Origin: Vreelandella zhuhanensis
GTDB lineage: Bacteria > Pseudomonadota > Gammaproteobacteria > Pseudomonadales > Halomonadaceae
Assembly (NCBI RefSeq): GCF_009793355.1
Contig: NZ_WTKP01000004.1
Location: 124,001-188,000, forward strand
Direction of reading: 5' to 3'
Length of the DNA: 64,000 nt
Shown here: positions 25,511 through 33,790 of the stretch, piece by piece
How positions within the stretch are numbered: position 1 is the stretch's first letter
How the letters are laid out: each line of letters begins with the position of its first letter
Notes under the pieces: model-generated
Seen by the model: the letters and a program-made list of their open reading frames with translations, nothing else
What the model was told of the DNA's origin: nothing
Databases searched by the model: none
Program-made: the position numbers and the translations under genes

Positions 25511-26806
25511 TCAATAGAGCAGTTGTGGCAGGAACAGCACGATGCCCGGGAACACCAGTACCAGGATGGCGCGTAGCGTACCGGCCACCCAGAAAGGTGT
25601 CACGCCGCGGAAGATCGTCCCGGTGCTCACGTCCGGCAGCACCGCCCGCAGCACGAAGACGTTCATCCCCACCGGCGGCGTGATCAGGCTGATCTCGATC
25701 ACGATCACCACCAGGATACCGAACCACACCAGGTCGTAACCCAGCCCCGCCACCACCGGAAAGAACACCGGCACGGTGAGCAGCAGCATCGACATACTCT
25801 CGAACACACAGCCCAGCACCACGTAGATCGCCAGAATCACCAGGATCACCACGAAGGGCGCCACATTGAGGCCGTTGACCAAGGCCAGCAGGTCGTTGGG
25901 CAAGCCCGCCCGGTTGATGAAGTTGGCGAAGATCAAGGCGGTGAGCACCACGGCAAACAGCATCGCGGTGGTGCGCACCGTGTCCATCAGCACATTCATC
26001 AGCACCCGGGGCGTCAGGGCACGCTTGAGCAGGGCGATGATGAAGGCGCCCATCGCCCCGATGCCCGCGGCTTCGGTGGGCGTGAATATCCCCATATAGA
26101 TGCCGCCGATCACCAGCACGAACAGCGCCAGGGTGCTGCCCACGTCCTTGAGGGCCAAGAGGCGCTCGCCCCAGGGCACTTTCTCGGCCGCCGGGCCCGC
26201 CTCGGGGTCGCGCCACAGCACCCATTTCACCGCCCCCAGGTACATCACGATGCCCAGTATCCCGGGAATGAAGCCGGCCGCGAACAGCTCGCGGATACTG
26301 GTCTCGGTGATGATGCCGTAGATCACCAGCATCACGCTGGGGGGAATCAGGATCCCCAGGGTGCCGCCCGCGGCAATCGAGGCGGCGGCCAGGGAGTCCT
26401 TGTAGCCGTACTTGCGCATCTGTGGCATGGCCACACGCCCCATGGTGGCGCAGGTGGCCAGGCTCGAGCCGCAGATGGCGCTGAAGCCGCCGCAGGCGAC
26501 GATGGTGGCCATGGCCTGGCCGCCCTTGCGGTGACCGAGAAAGCCGTTGGAGGCCCGGAACAGCGCATCCGAAAGCCCGGCATGCGAGACCAGGTTGCCC
26601 ATCAGGATGAACAGCGGAATCACCGACAGGCCGTAGCTCATGGCGGTGTCCACCACCCGGCGCGAGGCCATGGCTTCGGCCGCGCTCCAGTTGCCGGTCA
26701 GGTAATAAAAGCCCACGAACCCCACGATGCCCATGGCGAAAGCCAGCGGGAGGCGCAGGAACACCAGAATCAACAGGGCACCAAACCCATACAGTGCTTC
26801 AATCAT
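25511..26806 (-). CDS. dctM: TRAP transporter large permease DctM, copy 1
   Basis: 431 residues, about 12 membrane segments; the ion-coupled channel subunit of a tripartite ATP-independent periplasmic transporter. IPLFILMGNLVSHAGLSDALF, GGTLGILIPPSVMLVIYG and ISLITPPVGMNVFVL are standard DctM motifs. Start at MIEALYGFGALL (26806); the frame is open 31 codons upstream but that overlaps dctQ. The 8-bp overlap with dctQ indicates coupled translation. The protein differs from copy 2 at a single residue (Ile for Leu in GILGIVMYLG). Confidence 0.96.
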   Translation of the reverse strand: MIEALYGFGALLILVFLRLPLAFAMGIVGFVGFYYLTGNWSAAEAMASRRVVDTAMSYGLSVIPLFILMGNLVSHAGLSDALFRASNGFLGHRKGGQAMATIVACGGFSAICGSSLATCATMGRVAMPQMRKYGYKDSLAAASIAAGGTLGILIPPSVMLVIYGIITETSIRELFAAGFIPGILGIVMYLGAVKWVLWRDPEAGPAAEKVPWGERLLALKDVGSTLALFVLVIGGIYMGIFTPTEAAGIGAMGAFIIALLKRALTPRVLMNVLMDTVRTTAMLFAVVLTALIFANFINRAGLPNDLLALVNGLNVAPFVVILVILAIYVVLGCVFESMSMLLLTVPVFFPVVAGLGYDLVWFGILVVIVIEISLITPPVGMNVFVLRAVLPDVSTGTIFRGVTPFWVAGTLRAILVLVFPGIVLFLPQLLY

Positions 26807-27368
26807 GCGTGTCTCCCTGCTGTTTGTCGGTGTTCGGCTTGGTCGGGCTGACCGGGCCGCCGCGTTCGACCACCCCGAAACCTTCGAGCAGGTAGCCAAT
26901 CGCCCGCCCCAGGGTCAGCAGCGCGGACAGGAACAGCATCAGGGAGATCAGGTAAATCAGGTAGCCGTTGGGAATGCGCAGGAACTCGGTCACGTCGCCC
27001 CAGGCGAAAGCCCGCTCGGCCAGGGACCAGACGCGGCCCGCGATTACCCACAGCGCCAGGGCAACCACCAGGTTGACGATCAATTGGCGCAGCCAGATAA
27101 AGCGCGCCGGAAACACCGCGTCCAGCAGGTCGACGCTGATGTGCTCTTCCCGCCAGCAGGCCACCGGCAACGACAGGAACACCACCGCCGCCAGCATCTG
27201 CTGGGTGAGTTCGACGGTGCCGAGAATGGGGGCATTAAAGAAATAACGGCCGACGACATCGGCGGTGGTCAGCAGCATCAAGGCAAAGAGGGTGGCGCCT
27301 GCCACCCCCTCCAGTCCCAGCTGCATGACCTTACCGACGTTCGACCAGCGACTCGTCAGGGTCTGCAT
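26799..27368 (-). CDS. dctQ: TRAP transporter small permease DctQ, copy 1
   Basis: 189 residues with four membrane helices; AGATLFALMLLTTADVVGRY and QQMLAAVVFLSLPVACWREEHISVDLL are the DctQ signature region. Identical in sequence to the copy at 30750-31319. It sits between dctP and dctM and links the binding protein to the channel subunit. Confidence 0.95.
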   Translation of the reverse strand: MQTLTSRWSNVGKVMQLGLEGVAGATLFALMLLTTADVVGRYFFNAPILGTVELTQQMLAAVVFLSLPVACWREEHISVDLLDAVFPARFIWLRQLIVNLVVALALWVIAGRVWSLAERAFAWGDVTEFLRIPNGYLIYLISLMLFLSALLTLGRAIGYLLEGFGVVERGGPVSPTKPNTDKQQGDTHD

Positions 27369-27395
27369 TATCGCCCTCCAGGTGGCGAAGGCTAA

Positions 27396-28457
27396 TTACG
27401 ACTGCGGCACCAGGGGTGCAACGCTGTCTTGTTCGGCAGCTTCTTCGAGCTTTAGATGGAAGTAATCCAGTGCGGCATCGGCATCCACACCGCGCTCGCT
27501 GACTTTTTCGGACCAGGTTTCTATCAGGTCATTACTGATACCGCGTAGCGTATCGAGGTCTTCTTCACCCAAGGAAGTAAAGGTATGACCCATTTCCTCG
27601 GCAAACTCGACACCGCGCTCGTCGGAAACGTCCATCATGTAACCGAACAGACGTGACAGACGCTCACCCGAGACGTCCTGGACGGCTTCGCGGTCTTCCT
27701 CGGACATCTGGTCCCAGATCATCGGGTTGACCACGATGGTGAAGCTGCCGCGATAGAAGCCGCCGTCAACCATCAGCGTATGGGGAAAGACTTCCGCCAC
27801 GCGGAAGCTACGCAGGCCTTCCGGCACCAGCATGGCCCCGTCGATGACCCCTTGCGAACCGGCTTCATAGACACCGGTCGGCGGCAAGGCCACACCGGTC
27901 AGGTCGAGTGCGTTGGAGAGGTCCCCCATGACACCGCCACCTACGCGAATACGCTCGCCTTCGAGATCGTCAAGCGTCTCGTACAGCTCGCTGCTGAAGA
28001 TCCAGCCCGGCCCATGGACGCCGGCAGCCACGACATCCACGCCCCGGTGTTCATTAGCTTCAGCCAGGTATTCCTGGTGAGTGTTCCAATAGGCAGCGGA
28101 GGCATTCTCCGAGGAAAACTCTTCGAACGTCGGGAATTCAGGCAGCTGAGTCGCCAGGAAGCGGCCTGCGTTGTAGCCATGAAACACCCAGGTCGCATCG
28201 GCGATGCCATCGGCAACTATTTCCATCTGTGAGTCCGGCGGCCCCAAGTCATGGATGACCTCGACGGTGACACGACCATCGGTGGCTTCTTCGATCCAGC
28301 CCTTCCAGGTCGGCCAGACCATGGAGTTGATACCGTGATTGGGACCCGCCCAGGTGCTTACCGTAATGGTGGTCTGGGCCAAGGCGGATGTGCTCAGTGT
28401 GGCGGCCGCCAAGGCACCGATCATCAGGCTTAAACTGGTCTTTTTCATTGTGCTCAT
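27396..28457 (-). CDS. dctP: TRAP solute-binding protein DctP, copy 1
   Basis: 353 residues. Signal peptide MSTMKKTSLSLMIGALAAATLSTSALAQ, then TTITVSTWAGPNHGIN. GIRDLEGERIRVGGG-like segment (DDLEGERIRVGGG) and PPTGVYEAGSQGVIDGAM are DctP motifs; the conserved Arg there usually binds a substrate carboxylate. Start at 28457 chosen for GGAGGTAAGG just before it. About 60-65 percent identical by eye to the second DctP, with one nearly identical block (IWDQMSEEDR ... MMDVSDERGVEF). Substrate probably an aromatic or other organic acid, by context only. Confidence 0.94.
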   Translation of the reverse strand: MSTMKKTSLSLMIGALAAATLSTSALAQTTITVSTWAGPNHGINSMVWPTWKGWIEEATDGRVTVEVIHDLGPPDSQMEIVADGIADATWVFHGYNAGRFLATQLPEFPTFEEFSSENASAAYWNTHQEYLAEANEHRGVDVVAAGVHGPGWIFSSELYETLDDLEGERIRVGGGVMGDLSNALDLTGVALPPTGVYEAGSQGVIDGAMLVPEGLRSFRVAEVFPHTLMVDGGFYRGSFTIVVNPMIWDQMSEEDREAVQDVSGERLSRLFGYMMDVSDERGVEFAEEMGHTFTSLGEEDLDTLRGISNDLIETWSEKVSERGVDADAALDYFHLKLEEAAEQDSVAPLVPQS

Positions 28458-28899
28458 TTTCCTTACCTCCGTCGTCACGAACGGGTGACGACCTGGTTGC
28501 TGTTATTGTGTGGAAAGGTCGTTCGTTGGATGGTGGAAGCTAAATCGTGCTCGGATGCAGCTTTCATGTGGCACGTCTAATCTCAAAAATGTGATACAGC
28601 AATTATTCCAGATTAGAAATAAAAGAAACACATTCATATATACAATGCCTGCAAGACGATTGTAAACGCAACGATTTATGCGGCTTCGGGTAATAATACT
28701 TAAGTAGTGTTATTTTCAATTCATTGAATTTATTATGTTTTTATAACAAAAACTGTACTGAGCCGATGGCATGAGAATAGAACAGGAAGAAGTCTTCTTC
28801 CTGTTACACTAATTACTTCATTACAGCCGATAAACATGTTTAAAGCCAGGGCTGCTTTCTCAAGGGCCCCCTCTCAAGTGCATTTCTCAAGGGCCTTGA
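28458..28899. other. Intergenic region between marR and dctP1
   Basis: 442 bp without a gene. AT-rich and probably contains the promoter of the first TRAP operon on the minus strand. Inverted arms CTAATCT (28577-28583) and AGATTAG (28610-28616) could be an operator about 125 bp before dctP. A 25-bp palindrome is listed separately. No further coding signal seen. Confidence 0.6.
28781..28805. repeat. Perfect 25-bp palindrome after marR
   Basis: AACAGGAAGAAG (28781-28792), one central T, CTTCTTCCTGTT (28794-28805). It lies 95 bp past the marR stop. As RNA it would form a long hairpin, but no T-run follows on the minus strand, so it may be an operator or attenuator rather than a terminator. Confidence 0.55.
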
Positions 28900-29448
28900 T
28901 CAAGAAGACGGCCCCAGACGTTCAAGTTGGCGCTCCAGCTTGCCCATGGCGTGGAGCAGGTCGCGATACTCGCCTACTGACAACGTCGCGACCAACTCCG
29001 CCTCCCAGGCCTGGGCCTCAGGAATCAACTCGGCGAGCAGAGACTCCCCAGCAGCGGTGAGATGCAGATCATGCAGCCGCTGATCCCGGGCTGACGGCGT
29101 GCGGGTAATCAGCCCACGGTCCTCCAGCGCCTGCACCGCCCGCGAAACGCGCGCCTTGTCCATGTTGGTGTAGTTGCACACCTTCTTCGCCGTCAGCTCA
29201 TCGCAATGGCTAAGCCAGGCCAGTACCCGCCACTGAGCCACATTGAGTGCAAAGCGCTCCTGGTACATCCGCGCCAGTTCATCGCTGATGCGGTCGGCCA
29301 GGCGGTTGAGCCGATAAGGTAGGAACTGGTTGAGGTCCAATTCGGCCTTAGTACGCAATTCCTCAGCGGAAGGAGAGTTTCGTGACCCTTCTTCGCCACC
29401 CAAAGGCTTGTGGTTAGCGTCCATCAAAGTCATTTCCCTATCGGTCAT
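28900..29448 (-). CDS. MarR-family regulator of the TRAP operon
   Basis: 182 residues. Winged helix-turn-helix with ERFALNVAQWRVLAWLSH, TAKKVCNYTNMDKARVSRAVQALEDRGLI and the wing SARDQRLHDLHLTAAG. It starts 14 bp after the second dctM stop, so it is the fourth gene of dctPQM-marR. N-terminal start uncertain: ATG 29448 is the longest, but GATAGGGA before the Met at residue 7 would also serve. Related to the MarR gene at 47902. A repressor whose ligand is the transported acid or its CoA ester is likely. Confidence 0.88.
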   Translation of the reverse strand: MTDREMTLMDANHKPLGGEEGSRNSPSAEELRTKAELDLNQFLPYRLNRLADRISDELARMYQERFALNVAQWRVLAWLSHCDELTAKKVCNYTNMDKARVSRAVQALEDRGLITRTPSARDQRLHDLHLTAAGESLLAELIPEAQAWEAELVATLSVGEYRDLLHAMGKLERQLERLGPSS

Positions 29449-29461
29449 GTAACACTGCCGC

Positions 29462-30757
29462 TCAATAGAGCAGTTGTGGCAGGAACAGCACGATGCCCGG
29501 GAACACCAGTACCAGGATGGCGCGTAGCGTACCGGCCACCCAGAAAGGTGTCACGCCGCGGAAGATCGTCCCGGTGCTCACGTCCGGCAGCACCGCCCGC
29601 AGCACGAAGACGTTCATCCCCACCGGCGGCGTGATCAGGCTGATCTCGATCACGATCACCACCAGGATACCGAACCATACCAGGTCGTAACCCAGCCCCG
29701 CCACCACCGGAAAGAACACCGGCACGGTGAGCAGCAGCATCGACATACTCTCGAACACACAGCCCAGCACCACGTAGATCGCCAGAATCACCAGGATCAC
29801 CACGAAGGGCGCCACATTGAGGCCGTTGACCAAGGCCAGCAGGTCGTTGGGCAAGCCCGCCCGGTTGATGAAGTTGGCGAAGATCAAGGCGGTGAGCACC
29901 ACGGCAAACAGCATCGCGGTGGTGCGCACCGTGTCCATCAGCACATTCATCAGCACCCGGGGCGTCAGGGCACGCTTGAGCAGGGCGATGATGAAGGCGC
30001 CCATCGCCCCGATGCCCGCGGCTTCGGTGGGCGTGAATATCCCCATATAGATGCCGCCGATCACCAGCACGAACAGCGCCAGGGTGCTGCCCACGTCCTT
30101 GAGGGCCAAGAGGCGCTCGCCCCAGGGCACTTTCTCGGCCGCCGGGCCCGCCTCGGGGTCGCGCCACAGCACCCATTTCACCGCCCCCAGGTACATCACG
30201 AGGCCCAGTATCCCGGGAATGAAGCCGGCCGCGAACAGCTCGCGGATACTGGTCTCGGTGATGATGCCGTAGATCACCAGCATCACGCTGGGGGGAATCA
30301 GGATCCCCAGGGTGCCGCCCGCGGCAATCGAGGCGGCGGCCAGGGAGTCCTTGTAGCCGTACTTGCGCATCTGTGGCATGGCCACACGCCCCATGGTGGC
30401 GCAGGTGGCCAGGCTCGAGCCGCAGATGGCGCTGAAGCCGCCGCAGGCGACGATGGTGGCCATGGCCTGGCCGCCCTTGCGGTGACCGAGAAAGCCGTTG
30501 GAGGCCCGGAACAGCGCATCCGAAAGCCCGGCATGCGAGACCAGGTTGCCCATCAGGATGAACAGCGGAATCACCGACAGGCCGTAGCTCATGGCGGTGT
30601 CCACCACCCGGCGCGAGGCCATGGCTTCGGCCGCGCTCCAGTTGCCGGTCAGGTAATAAAAGCCCACGAACCCCACGATGCCCATGGCGAAAGCCAGCGG
30701 GAGGCGCAGGAACACCAGAATCAACAGGGCACCAAACCCATACAGTGCTTCAATCAT
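29462..30757 (-). CDS. dctM: TRAP transporter large permease DctM, copy 2
   Basis: 431 residues, identical to the 25511-26806 protein except for Leu in GILGLVMYLG. It overlaps dctQ2 by 8 bp and is followed by marR after 13 bp. No terminator separates it from marR because the repeat ends three bases after the stop codon. Confidence 0.96.
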   Translation of the reverse strand: MIEALYGFGALLILVFLRLPLAFAMGIVGFVGFYYLTGNWSAAEAMASRRVVDTAMSYGLSVIPLFILMGNLVSHAGLSDALFRASNGFLGHRKGGQAMATIVACGGFSAICGSSLATCATMGRVAMPQMRKYGYKDSLAAASIAAGGTLGILIPPSVMLVIYGIITETSIRELFAAGFIPGILGLVMYLGAVKWVLWRDPEAGPAAEKVPWGERLLALKDVGSTLALFVLVIGGIYMGIFTPTEAAGIGAMGAFIIALLKRALTPRVLMNVLMDTVRTTAMLFAVVLTALIFANFINRAGLPNDLLALVNGLNVAPFVVILVILAIYVVLGCVFESMSMLLLTVPVFFPVVAGLGYDLVWFGILVVIVIEISLITPPVGMNVFVLRAVLPDVSTGTIFRGVTPFWVAGTLRAILVLVFPGIVLFLPQLLY

Positions 30758-31319
30758 GCGTGTCTCCCTGCTGTTTGTCGGTGTTCGGCTTGGTCGGGCT
30801 GACCGGGCCGCCGCGTTCGACCACCCCGAAACCTTCGAGCAGGTAGCCAATCGCCCGCCCCAGGGTCAGCAGCGCGGACAGGAACAGCATCAGGGAGATC
30901 AGGTAAATCAGGTAGCCGTTGGGAATGCGCAGGAACTCGGTCACGTCGCCCCAGGCGAAAGCCCGCTCGGCCAGGGACCAGACGCGGCCCGCGATTACCC
31001 ACAGCGCCAGGGCAACCACCAGGTTGACGATCAATTGGCGCAGCCAGATAAAGCGCGCCGGAAACACCGCGTCCAGCAGGTCGACGCTGATGTGCTCTTC
31101 CCGCCAGCAGGCCACCGGCAACGACAGGAACACCACCGCCGCCAGCATCTGCTGGGTGAGTTCGACGGTGCCGAGAATGGGGGCATTAAAGAAATAACGG
31201 CCGACGACATCGGCGGTGGTCAGCAGCATCAAGGCAAAGAGGGTGGCGCCTGCCACCCCCTCCAGTCCCAGCTGCATGACCTTACCGACGTTCGACCAGC
31301 GACTCGTCAGGGTCTGCAT
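30750..31319 (-). CDS. dctQ: TRAP transporter small permease DctQ, copy 2
   Basis: 189 residues, the same sequence as copy 1. Starts 24 bp after dctP2. With identical membrane parts, both operons make interchangeable channels; only their DctP proteins differ, so the pair may widen substrate range. Confidence 0.95.
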   Translation of the reverse strand: MQTLTSRWSNVGKVMQLGLEGVAGATLFALMLLTTADVVGRYFFNAPILGTVELTQQMLAAVVFLSLPVACWREEHISVDLLDAVFPARFIWLRQLIVNLVVALALWVIAGRVWSLAERAFAWGDVTEFLRIPNGYLIYLISLMLFLSALLTLGRAIGYLLEGFGVVERGGPVSPTKPNTDKQQGDTHD

Positions 31320-31343
31320 TATCTAGTCTCCCGGGACCGGTAC

Positions 31344-32399
31344 TTAATGTTCCACGACGCGCGGTGCGATGCTGTCCTGCTCGGCGGCAACGTCCAGCTG
31401 ATCATAGAAATATGCCAACGCCTCTTCTGCGTTGACACCACGTTCGCTGACGGACTCAGACCAGTCGGCAATCAATCGATCGGTAATCTCACGCAACGCT
31501 TCGACATCGCTTTCCGGTATCGGCGTGAAGGTCTGCCCTTCCGCTTTGCCAAACTCGACACCGCGCTCGTCGGACACATCCATCATGTAGCCGAACAGAC
31601 GTGACAGACGCTCACCCGAGACGTCCTGGACGGCCACACGGTCTTCCTCGGACATCTGGTCCCAGATCATTGGGTTGACCACGATGGCGAAGCTGCCGCG
31701 GTAAAAACCTCCATCCACGGTCAGGGTATGCGGCGCCACTTCCGCCACACGGAAGCTTTTCAGGCTTTCCAACGTCAGCATGGCGCCATCAACCACGCCT
31801 TGAGAAGCTGCTTCATAGACGCCGGTCGGCGGCAGAGCAACACCGATCACGTCCATTGCCTCGGCGAGACCGCTCATCACACCACCCCCGACACGCAGGC
31901 GTTTGCCGGCCAGACCGTCGAGGTCCTCGACCTTGTCGCGAGTGAAGATTTGCCCTGGACCATGTACCCCCATCGCCATGACGTCGATGCCACGATGCTC
32001 ACCGGCCTGGGCCAGATGCTCTTGGTGGGTATGCCAATAGGCGGCAGAGGCATCTTCGGAGGAGAATTCTTCGAACGTCGGGAATTCAGGTAGCTGGGTG
32101 GCCAGGAAGCGACCCGCCATATGCGCATGAAAGATCCAGCTGGCATCCGCGACACCATCCGCTACCAAGGCCATTTGCGACGCCGGCGGCCCCAGGTCGT
32201 GGATGACTTCGACGGTCACGCGGTCATCGGTCGCTTCTTCGATCCAGGCTTTCCAGGTCGGCCAGACCATGGTGTTGACTCCATGGTTGGGCCCTCCCCA
32301 AGTACTTACCGTAATAGTGGTCTGGGCCAAGGCTTGTGTGCCGAAACTCAAGCCAACCGCTGCCACGGCGCCGATCATCAGGCGGGTTGAATTATTCAT
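31344..32399 (-). CDS. dctP: TRAP solute-binding protein DctP, copy 2
   Basis: 351 residues. Signal peptide MNNSTRLMIGAVAAVGLSFGTQALA, then QTTITVSTWGGPNHGVNTMVW. Shares with copy 1 the ligand-region block PPTGVYEA-(A/G)-SQGV-(V/I)-DGAM but differs in many other positions, so ligand preference may differ. First gene of dctPQM-marR, divergent from the homogentisate operon across a 316-bp region, which supports an aromatic acid as substrate. Confidence 0.94.
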   Translation of the reverse strand: MNNSTRLMIGAVAAVGLSFGTQALAQTTITVSTWGGPNHGVNTMVWPTWKAWIEEATDDRVTVEVIHDLGPPASQMALVADGVADASWIFHAHMAGRFLATQLPEFPTFEEFSSEDASAAYWHTHQEHLAQAGEHRGIDVMAMGVHGPGQIFTRDKVEDLDGLAGKRLRVGGGVMSGLAEAMDVIGVALPPTGVYEAASQGVVDGAMLTLESLKSFRVAEVAPHTLTVDGGFYRGSFAIVVNPMIWDQMSEEDRVAVQDVSGERLSRLFGYMMDVSDERGVEFGKAEGQTFTPIPESDVEALREITDRLIADWSESVSERGVNAEEALAYFYDQLDVAAEQDSIAPRVVEH

Positions 32400-32715
32400 G
32401 TATGTACCTCGTCGTCACGGGTGGCGGCATTGCGCCATATTGTTGTCATCTGACGCTTTTACCATGCCGACAGATACTTTCTTTCGCAACTAATTTGCAA
32501 AAAAGCACTATTATACTTATGTCTTAAAAAATAGAAAATACATGATTAATAAGCTTTTTTAGGGCAAGTTGCCTAGCTAGCTAACGAATTATATCGCTGG
32601 ATCACTGGACACATAGTTTCATTGGAAACTATGATCGAGCGACATCCTCATGCTACGGGCAAGTCCCGCCGGAAACATTGCCTGAGCATGATGCCCTGAC
32701 GATATTGGAGGAACC
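32400..32715. other. Divergent control region, dctP2 and homogentisate operon
   Basis: 316 bp without a gene, AT-rich in 32440-32600. It must hold both divergent promoters. I can point to a 22-bp palindrome (32612-32633) but no promoter box pair stands out. GGAGG-type ribosome site for the MBL gene is at 32707-32711. Confidence 0.6.
32612..32633. promoter_or_regulatory. Palindromic operator upstream of the homogentisate operon
   Basis: CATAGTTTC (32612-32620), a 4-nt centre ATTG, GAAACTATG (32625-32633), a perfect inverted repeat 83 bp before the MBL gene. Very similar sites occur at 47833-47852 and 48966-48985, pointing to one shared MarR-type regulator. Confidence 0.65.
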
Positions 32716-33684
32716 ATGAGCAAGAAATTCGCATCCCACGCCGATACAGAAGAAAAGAACATCAGTTTTACCAAGCTGGCCGACGGTCTTTACGCCTACA
32801 CGGCCGAAGGTGACCCCAACAGCGGCATCATCATTGGCGATGACAGCGTGATGGTCATCGACACCCAGGCCACACCGATCATGGCGCAGGATGTGATCCG
32901 CCGCATTCGTGAAGTCACCGACCTGCCGATCAAGCATGTGCTGATGACCCACTACCATGCGGTACGCGTACTGGGTGCCTCGGCGTATAACGCTGAAAAC
33001 ATCTATGCCAGCCAGAACACTTACGACCTGATCGTCGAACGCGGCCAGCAGGATTACGAATCCGAAGTCGGTCGTTTCCCGCGCCTGTTCCAGGGCGTCG
33101 AATCGGTACCCGGCTTGACCTGGCCCAACATTGTCTTCCAGGAAGAACTCACCGTCTTCATGGGCAAGCGCGAAGTGCGCATCATCCATCTGGGTCGCGG
33201 CCACACCAAGGGCGACACCATCGTCTGGCTGCCTGAAGAAAAAATCATGTTCGCCGGTGATCTGGTCGAATACGGCGCCACGCCCTATACCGGTGATGCC
33301 TATCACGAAGACTGGCCTGCCACGCTGGATCGTCTGCAAGCCATGCAGCCGCAGAAGCTGGTGCCCGGCCGCGGCGATGCCCTGGAAACCCCGGAAAAAT
33401 GTCAGGAAGCGATTCAAGGCACACGCGACTTCCTGGCCGACATGTATGAAAGCGTCAAGGCGGGCAAGGCAGCCGGCAAGCCCCTTTCCGAGTGCTATGC
33501 CGAGACTTACGCCAAGCTCAAGCCCAAGTACGGCCACTGGGTCATCTTCGATCACTGCCTACCGTTCGATGTGACGCGCTGTTATGACGAAGCCGGCGGC
33601 GAGCATCCGGACCCACGCATCTGGACTGCAGAGCGCGACACTGAAATGTGGCATTCGCTGCAGGAAGTTCTCGAGAAACAGTAA
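32716..33684 (+). CDS. MBL-fold protein of the homogentisate operon
   Basis: 322-residue metallo-beta-lactamase-fold protein: GIIIGDDSVMVIDTQ, LMTHYHAVRVLGAS, HLGRGHTKGDTIVWLP, MFAGDLVEYGATP, and C-terminal KYGHWVIFDHCLPFDV. The metal motif H-x-H-x-D-H is changed here: HYHAVR keeps the first two histidines but has Val-Arg where Asp-His is expected; later His and Asp ligands remain. A one-metal or altered site is likely. Possibly a hydrolase of a thioester or lactone in hydroxyphenylacetate breakdown; no substrate is shown. GGAGG precedes the ATG. First gene of a six-gene operon. Confidence 0.85.
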   Translation: MSKKFASHADTEEKNISFTKLADGLYAYTAEGDPNSGIIIGDDSVMVIDTQATPIMAQDVIRRIREVTDLPIKHVLMTHYHAVRVLGASAYNAENIYASQNTYDLIVERGQQDYESEVGRFPRLFQGVESVPGLTWPNIVFQEELTVFMGKREVRIIHLGRGHTKGDTIVWLPEEKIMFAGDLVEYGATPYTGDAYHEDWPATLDRLQAMQPQKLVPGRGDALETPEKCQEAIQGTRDFLADMYESVKAGKAAGKPLSECYAETYAKLKPKYGHWVIFDHCLPFDVTRCYDEAGGEHPDPRIWTAERDTEMWHSLQEVLEKQ

Positions 33685-33723
33685 TCGAAGGCCAGTAATC
33701 AAAAAGCTTAACAACCGTTAGCT

Positions 33724-33739
33724 TCCCGGTTAGCCGGGA
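33724..33739 (+). promoter_or_regulatory. Small hairpin between the MBL gene and mhaA
   Basis: TCCCGG (33724-33729), loop TTAG, CCGGGA (33734-33739). No T-run, so it may be an RNA-stabilising or processing hairpin in the 106-bp gap before mhaA rather than a terminator. Confidence 0.35.
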
Positions 33740-33790
33740 TCAAGACGCATCGCTGGGCTTTGTGCCACGGCGATGCCATGGGAGAGTTAC

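Larger units (their letters stand above)
25508..27372. repeat. 1,865-bp direct repeat, copy 1 (dctQM)
   Basis: Bases 25508-27372 match 29459-31323 at a constant offset of 3,951. I see only two differences: the base at about 25729 (C here, T in copy 2) and one at about 26250 (T here, G in copy 2), the latter changing Ile to Leu. Identity begins three bases beyond the dctM stop and ends four bases before the dctQ start codon. The match stops abruptly at both ends. Confidence 0.95.
29459..31323. repeat. 1,865-bp direct repeat, copy 2 (dctQM)
   Basis: Second copy of 25508-27372 with two visible base differences. The repeats flank marR and dctP1, so recombination between them would delete 3,951 bp carrying one dctP, marR and one dctQM set. 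Confidence 0.95.

Noticed and set aside
30678..31604. 308-codon plus-strand frame across dctQ2/dctP2
   Set aside because: Antisense to a repeat that encodes DctQ with its conserved motifs; a similar shadow occurs in copy 1.
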